NCBI GenBank assembly: GCA_045806965.1
Contig: JBJMIG010000060.1
Location: forward strand, 1-64,000
Source of the DNA: DASYTH01 sp045806965
GTDB taxonomy: Bacteria > Actinomycetota > Actinomycetes > Mycobacteriales > Pseudonocardiaceae
DNA length: 64,000 nt
Direction of reading: 5' to 3'
The notes below the pieces were generated by a model. That model saw only the letters and a program-made list of their open reading frames with translations. It was not told the origin of the DNA and did no database searches. Position numbers and translations under genes: made by a program. Positions 60,552 to 64,000 of the stretch are shown piece by piece (the first letter of the stretch is position 1; each line of letters begins with the position of its first letter).

Positions 60552-61283
60552 GTGACGTTCACCCTTCTCCCGGCCGTCGACGTGCGCGACGGCAAGGCGG
60601 TCCGGCTGGTACAGGGCGAGGCCGGCACCGAGACCTATTACGGCGACCCGCTGGACGCGGCCCTGGCCTGGCAGGCCGACGGCGCCGAGTGGATCCATCT
60701 GGTCGACCTCGATGCCGCGTTCGGCCGGGGCACCAACCGTGAGCTGCTGGCCGAGGTCGTCGGCCGCCTGGACGTGCGGGTCGAGCTGTCCGGCGGCATC
60801 CGCGACGACGACTCACTCGCCGCGGCCTTGGCCACCGGCTGCGCCAGGGTCAATCTCGGCACCGCCGCCCTGGAGAACCCGGACTGGTGCGCGCGGGCCA
60901 TCGCCGAGCACGGCGACCGCGTGGCCGTCGGCCTGGACGTCCGGATCACCGACGGGAACCATCGCCTGGCCGCCCGGGGCTGGACCTCCGACGGCGGCGA
61001 CCTGTGGGAGCGGCTGGAGCGCCTCGACGCCGACGGCTGCGGCCGCTACGTGGTCACCGACGTCACCAGGGACGGCACGCTCAGCGGACCGAACCTGGCT
61101 CTGCTGCGCGCCATCTGTGCCCGCACCAGCGCGCCGGTGATCGCCTCCGGCGGCGTGTCCGCGCTCGATGACCTGCGCGACCTCGCCACCGTCGACGGCG
61201 TGGAGGGCACCATCATCGGCAAGGCCCTCTACGCCGGCGCATTCACCCTCCCCGACGCCCTCGCCGCCGTCCGCCCGACCTGA
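60552..61283 (+). CDS. priA: Bifunctional phosphoribosyl isomerase PriA (HisA/TrpF)
   Basis: TIM-barrel isomerase, 243 residues, for the ProFAR step of histidine synthesis; actinobacterial members usually also do the TrpF step of tryptophan synthesis. FTLLPAVDVRDGKAVRLVQG gives the first catalytic Asp (D10), and VVTDVTRDGTLSGPNL the second; RGWTSDGGDL is typical for PriA. TAACCT (60540-60545) ends 6 bases before the GTG, suggesting a leaderless start separate from hisH. HisA-only function cannot be excluded by eye. Confidence 0.95.
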   Translation: MTFTLLPAVDVRDGKAVRLVQGEAGTETYYGDPLDAALAWQADGAEWIHLVDLDAAFGRGTNRELLAEVVGRLDVRVELSGGIRDDDSLAAALATGCARVNLGTAALENPDWCARAIAEHGDRVAVGLDVRITDGNHRLAARGWTSDGGDLWERLERLDADGCGRYVVTDVTRDGTLSGPNLALLRAICARTSAPVIASGGVSALDDLRDLATVDGVEGTIIGKALYAGAFTLPDALAAVRPT

Positions 61284-61314
61284 CCCGAGCGCAGGGGCTC
61301 AGCGCCAGGCGGTT

Positions 61315-61341
61315 TACAGCGGAATGTCACCTTGCGCTGTA
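61315..61341. repeat. Dispersed AATGTCACCTT repeat, single complete element
   Basis: A 27-bp element with perfect 7-bp inverted ends (TACAGCG at 61315-61321 and CGCTGTA at 61335-61341) around GAATGTCACCTTG. It lies between the convergent priA and PPOX genes. This copy best defines the family seen also near 14.06 and 51.4 kb. Confidence 0.8.
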
Positions 61342-61353
61342 TCGGCCGCGGCG

Positions 61354-61737
61354 CTACTCGGTCAGGGCGATCGCGATTCCGACCGTGCCGCTGCGGCCGC
61401 GCCGCACCACGCTGCCGGTCACCGTCAACCACCCGAGCGGGCCGTACTTCGATCTGATCATCCGCCGCACCCGGGCCGCGGCCGCGTCGGGCAGCACCCG
61501 TGCGGTTCCCTTCAGCACCGGACCGCTCGGGTTGCCTCGGAAGTCGCACGCCGCGACCTCCACCTCGCCGTTGTTGCGGATCCGCTTGACCTTCCCGGTG
61601 TTCACCGGCGTCCAGACCACCAGCTCGTCCCCGTCGCGCACCACCCACAACGGGGTCGGCACCGGCGTGCCACTCTTCCGGAACGTCGTGAGCAACACGT
61701 ACTTGCCCGCCGCGATCCGCTCCACATCCGTGCCCAT
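61354..61737 (-). CDS. PPOX-class (F420/FMN split-barrel) oxidoreductase
   Basis: A 127-residue split-barrel protein: AAGKYVLLTTFRKSGTPVPTPLWVVRDGDELVVWTPVNTGKVKRIRNNGEVEVAACDFRG is the usual cofactor-binding half. In actinobacteria this group commonly uses F420. TATGTT (61744-61749 on the - strand) ends 6 bases before the ATG, so the message is probably leaderless. Substrate unknown. Confidence 0.87.
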   Translation of the reverse strand: MGTDVERIAAGKYVLLTTFRKSGTPVPTPLWVVRDGDELVVWTPVNTGKVKRIRNNGEVEVAACDFRGNPSGPVLKGTARVLPDAAAARVRRMIRSKYGPLGWLTVTGSVVRRGRSGTVGIAIALTE

Positions 61738-61844
61738 GCGGCGAACATAGCGCCCGCGCGGGTCCGCTCAGGACGTCAGTTCGCTCAGGTCGACCGAAAC
61801 GGCAGCGGATCGCCGACCATCAGCTTGCCCGTGCTGATCCCGGC

Positions 61845-62579
61845 CTATGGGGTCCTGCGGCGCAGGGTGGCGGCGCCGAGGATGAGGGCGGCCACGGCGC
61901 AGGCCGCGACGACGATCAGGTTGCGGGTGAGGGTGCCGTCGAAGGTGGCCGACCGGGTGACGTGGGTGAGGGCGTCGACGGCGTAGGACAGGGGCATCAC
62001 GTTGGACAGCGCGTTGAGCAGCCAGCCCATGTCGCCGCGCGCCACGAACAGGCCGCACAGCAGGATCTGGGGAAGCACGAACAACGGCATGAACTGGATG
62101 GCCTGGAACTCCGAGGTGGCGAACGCGGACACGAACAGGCCGAGCGCCATGCCGAGCAGCGCGTCGAGCAAGGCGATGAGCAGCAGCGTCCACAGCGGGC
62201 CGGCGACGTCGAGACCGAGCCAGGTGACGCTGATCCCGGCGGCGACGGCCACCTGGATCACGGCCACCAGGCCGAACGCGAGCGCGTAGCCGAAGAGCAG
62301 GTCCAGCTTGCCGATCGGCAGGGTCATCAGGCGCTCGAGCGTGCCGGTGGTGCGCTCGCGCAGGGTGGTCACCGAGGTGATCAGGAACATGATCAGGAAC
62401 GGGAACACGCCCAGCAGCGCGGGGGCCACCTGGGAGAACTGCAGCTCGGAGTTGAACACGTAGCGCAGCAGCACCATCAGCAGGGATGGCACCAGCACCA
62501 GCATGACGACGGTGCGCGGGTCGTGCCGCAGCTGGCGGAGAATCCGCTTCGCGGTGGCCAGGGTCAGGGCGGGACTCAC
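61845..62579 (-). CDS. ABC-2 type transporter permease
   Basis: A 244-residue permease with six helices and the ABC-2 signature region (SVTTLRERTTGTLERLMTLPIGKLDLLFGYALAFGLVAV). It resembles drug or polyketide exporters of the DrrB/YadH kind. The GTG start overlaps the ATPase gene's stop by four bases. Substrate unknown. Confidence 0.92.
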   Translation of the reverse strand: MSPALTLATAKRILRQLRHDPRTVVMLVLVPSLLMVLLRYVFNSELQFSQVAPALLGVFPFLIMFLITSVTTLRERTTGTLERLMTLPIGKLDLLFGYALAFGLVAVIQVAVAAGISVTWLGLDVAGPLWTLLLIALLDALLGMALGLFVSAFATSEFQAIQFMPLFVLPQILLCGLFVARGDMGWLLNALSNVMPLSYAVDALTHVTRSATFDGTLTRNLIVVAACAVAALILGAATLRRRTP

Positions 62580-63304
62580 GACATCACCTCCTGGGTACGG
62601 ACCAGGTGCAGGAACGCCTGCTCGAGGTCGGCGGTCCCGGTGGCGTTGCGCAGGCCGTCCGGGGTGTCCTCGGCGAGCACCCGGCCATCGCGCATCAGCA
62701 GCAGTCGGTGGCAGCGGGCGGCCTCGTCCATCACATGACTGGACACGAGCAGGGTGACGCCGCGGTCCACCAGCCGGTGGAACAGCCCCCAGAGGTCGTC
62801 GCGCAGCACCGGGTCGAGGCCGACCGTCGGCTCGTCGAGGACCAGCAGCTCGGGCGAGCCGAGCAGGGCGACGGCGAGATTGGCCCGGCTGCGCTCGCCG
62901 CCGGAGAGTTGGGCGACCAGCTTGTCCTCGTGGTCGGCCAGGTCGACCTCGGTGATCACCCGGCGCACGTCGGTGGCCGGCGCCCCGAGGATCGCCGCGA
63001 AGTAGCGGAGGTTCTCGGTGACGGTGAGGTCGGCGTAGATCGACGGGCTCTGCGTGGCGTAGCCGATTTGGCGGCGCAGCGGCGGGCTCCCGGCCGGCAG
63101 ACCGAGCACGGTGACCGTGCCGGCCGCCACGATCTGCACACCGACGATCGCCCGCATGAGCGTGGTCTTGCCGCAGCCGCTCGGTCCGAGCAGGCCGGTG
63201 ACCTGGCCTTTCGGCACCGCGACGCGAATGGACTTCAGCACGTCGCGGCCGCCGCGGCGCACGCGGAGGTCCTCGACGACGACGGCGTCAGGGTAATTGG
63301 CCAT
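62576..63304 (-). CDS. ABC-2 type transporter ATPase
   Basis: A 242-residue ATPase. Walker A GPSGCGKTT, Q-loop YATQSPSIYADLTVTENLRY, signature LSGGERSR, Walker B LLVLDEPTVGLD and SSHVMDEA are present. ATG 63304. With the following permease it makes a two-gene exporter; the TetR gene just upstream on the same strand probably controls it. A small palindrome GAGTACTC lies at 63326-63333 upstream. Confidence 0.93.
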   Translation of the reverse strand: MANYPDAVVVEDLRVRRGGRDVLKSIRVAVPKGQVTGLLGPSGCGKTTLMRAIVGVQIVAAGTVTVLGLPAGSPPLRRQIGYATQSPSIYADLTVTENLRYFAAILGAPATDVRRVITEVDLADHEDKLVAQLSGGERSRANLAVALLGSPELLVLDEPTVGLDPVLRDDLWGLFHRLVDRGVTLLVSSHVMDEAARCHRLLLMRDGRVLAEDTPDGLRNATGTADLEQAFLHLVRTQEVMS

Positions 63305-63361
63305 GCGTTTAATTCTGCGCTCGTTGAGTACTCCCCGTCAAGGGCGGAACTCCCCATCCGC

Positions 63362-63931
63362 TCAGTCGATGTAGCGCTGAAGCACCGGCGCGACCAAGGC
63401 CACCAGCTCGTCCTCGTCCAGCGTGGCGATCGGCTCCACGCCGACGATGTAGCGCATCATGGCGAGCCCCATGACGTGCGAGACCAACGCGGTGAGCCGC
63501 ACCTTCGGCACGCCGAGCGCCTCGGACACCTTGGCCAGCATCACCCGCTCGATGAACTGGCGGAGCATCGCGGCCGCCGCCGCGTTGGTGGACACCGAAC
63601 GGACCAGGGCCAGGAACGACGTGCGGGTCACCGGCTCGCGCCACAGCCCAAGGAACAGCCGCAGGATTCGCTCGCCGGCGCCGGAGCGCGGGCCGTCCAG
63701 GATGATCCCCAGCGCGGTCTGCGGGTCGATCGGCAGGTCGAGCGCGGCCACGAACACCTGGTCCTTGGTGCCGTAGAAATGGTGTACCAGCGCGGGGTTC
63801 ACCCCGGCGTCGGCGGCGATCCCGCGGATCGTGGTGCCGTCGTAGCCCCGCTCGCCGAACAGGTTGCGCGCGGCAGTCAGGATGTGCTCCCGCGTCTCGT
63901 TCTGCCCGGGACGCCGCCCAGTGCGCGCCAT
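63362..63931 (-). CDS. TetR-family regulator of the ABC-2 exporter
   Basis: A 189-residue TetR protein. The HTH is TREHILTAARNLFGERGYDGTTIRGIAADAGVNPALVHHFYGTKDQVF, and the C-terminal domain has the common TetR_C 17-like layout (FLGLWREPVTRTSFLALVRS). I chose ATG 63931, with TAATAC (63940-63945 on the - strand) 8 bases upstream; the frame continues to 63949. It lies 57 bases upstream of the exporter ATPase on the same strand. Confidence 0.9.
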   Translation of the reverse strand: MARTGRRPGQNETREHILTAARNLFGERGYDGTTIRGIAADAGVNPALVHHFYGTKDQVFVAALDLPIDPQTALGIILDGPRSGAGERILRLFLGLWREPVTRTSFLALVRSVSTNAAAAAMLRQFIERVMLAKVSEALGVPKVRLTALVSHVMGLAMMRYIVGVEPIATLDEDELVALVAPVLQRYID

Positions 63932-63939
63932 GCCAGCCA

Positions 63940-63963
63940 GTATTACCAATCGCCGATTACCAG
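63940..63963. promoter_or_regulatory. Candidate TetR operator
   Basis: AATCG-C-CGATT (63948-63958) is an 11-bp inverted repeat, flanked by the direct repeat ATTACCA (63943 and 63957). It overlaps the probable promoter of the TetR gene and faces the start of a rightward gene at 63983. Confidence 0.45.
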
Positions 63964-63982
63964 TGCCCGTAGGCTCGGCGGC

Positions 63983-64000
63983 ATGCCAGTAGCGGTTCGG
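63983..64000 (+). CDS. Start of a rightward gene cut by the window end
   Basis: Only MPVAVR is encoded before the window ends. TAGGCT (63970-63975) ends 7 bases before the ATG, the same leaderless spacing as many genes here, which is the main support. The product cannot be named. Confidence 0.4.

Overview
The window is very GC-rich, densely coded actinobacterial chromosome. It has the actinobacterial order of the dcw (division and cell wall) cluster, SepF/YggT/DivIVA downstream of ftsZ, a MurE with the DNPR motif of DAP-adding enzymes, a SAM-IV-type riboswitch, and a bioB-bsaP-DUF2567-nrtR-nadABC-hisDCBHA order that resembles the Mycobacterium chromosome. A member of the Pseudonocardiales is my best guess, by inference only. 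I saw no tRNA, rRNA, insertion sequence, prophage or CRISPR array.

Region 1 (1-19.8 kb) is the dcw cluster, all on the + strand: ftsL (5' end cut off), ftsI, a SWIM zinc-finger gene, murE, murF, mraY, murD, ftsW, murG, murC, ftsQ, ftsZ, pgeF, yggS, sepF, yggT, divIVA and a membrane protein with a Cys/His tail. Most genes overlap by 1-11 bases, which suggests coupled translation. They make lipid II, flip and polymerise it at the septum, and build the Z ring and polar growth zones. A separate ftsZ promoter region with a 9-bp inverted repeat lies in the only long gap.

Region 2 (19.8-35 kb) is mixed. It holds an F420/DUF385-like protein, a TetR regulator with palindromes at its start, YggU, a cation/proton antiporter, a SAM-IV riboswitch in front of a class V aminotransferase, a secreted esterase, lspA, an RluD-type synthase, an unusual HTH/proline-rich protein, a complete CUT1-type sugar ABC transporter, and small stress or hypothetical genes (Uma2 fragment, NTF2-like, GNAT, OsmC, uridine-kinase-like).

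Region 3 (35-48.2 kb) has dnaE, then biotin genes (bioA, bioD, bioB, and the small Cys-rich bioB partner bsaP), a DUF2567 membrane protein, a LON-domain protein, and the NAD regulator nrtR divergent from nadABC.

Region 4 (48.2-64 kb) has a MacAB-like export system, a nitrilase-family hydrolase, an oligopeptide-type binding lipoprotein, and a histidine locus (hisD-C-B, hisH, hisA) broken up by a beta-lactamase-like hydrolase, a SoxR-type regulator and a membrane-protein/regulator pair. It ends with a PPOX protein, an ABC-2 exporter and its probable TetR regulator.

Three kinds of non-coding structure stand out. Two families of short dispersed repeats recur (a 21-bp unit and a 27-bp element around AATGTCACCTT). 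About 18 genes begin only 6-9 bases after a plausible -10 box, so they are probably leaderless. Several regulators carry palindromes placed exactly over their own promoters.
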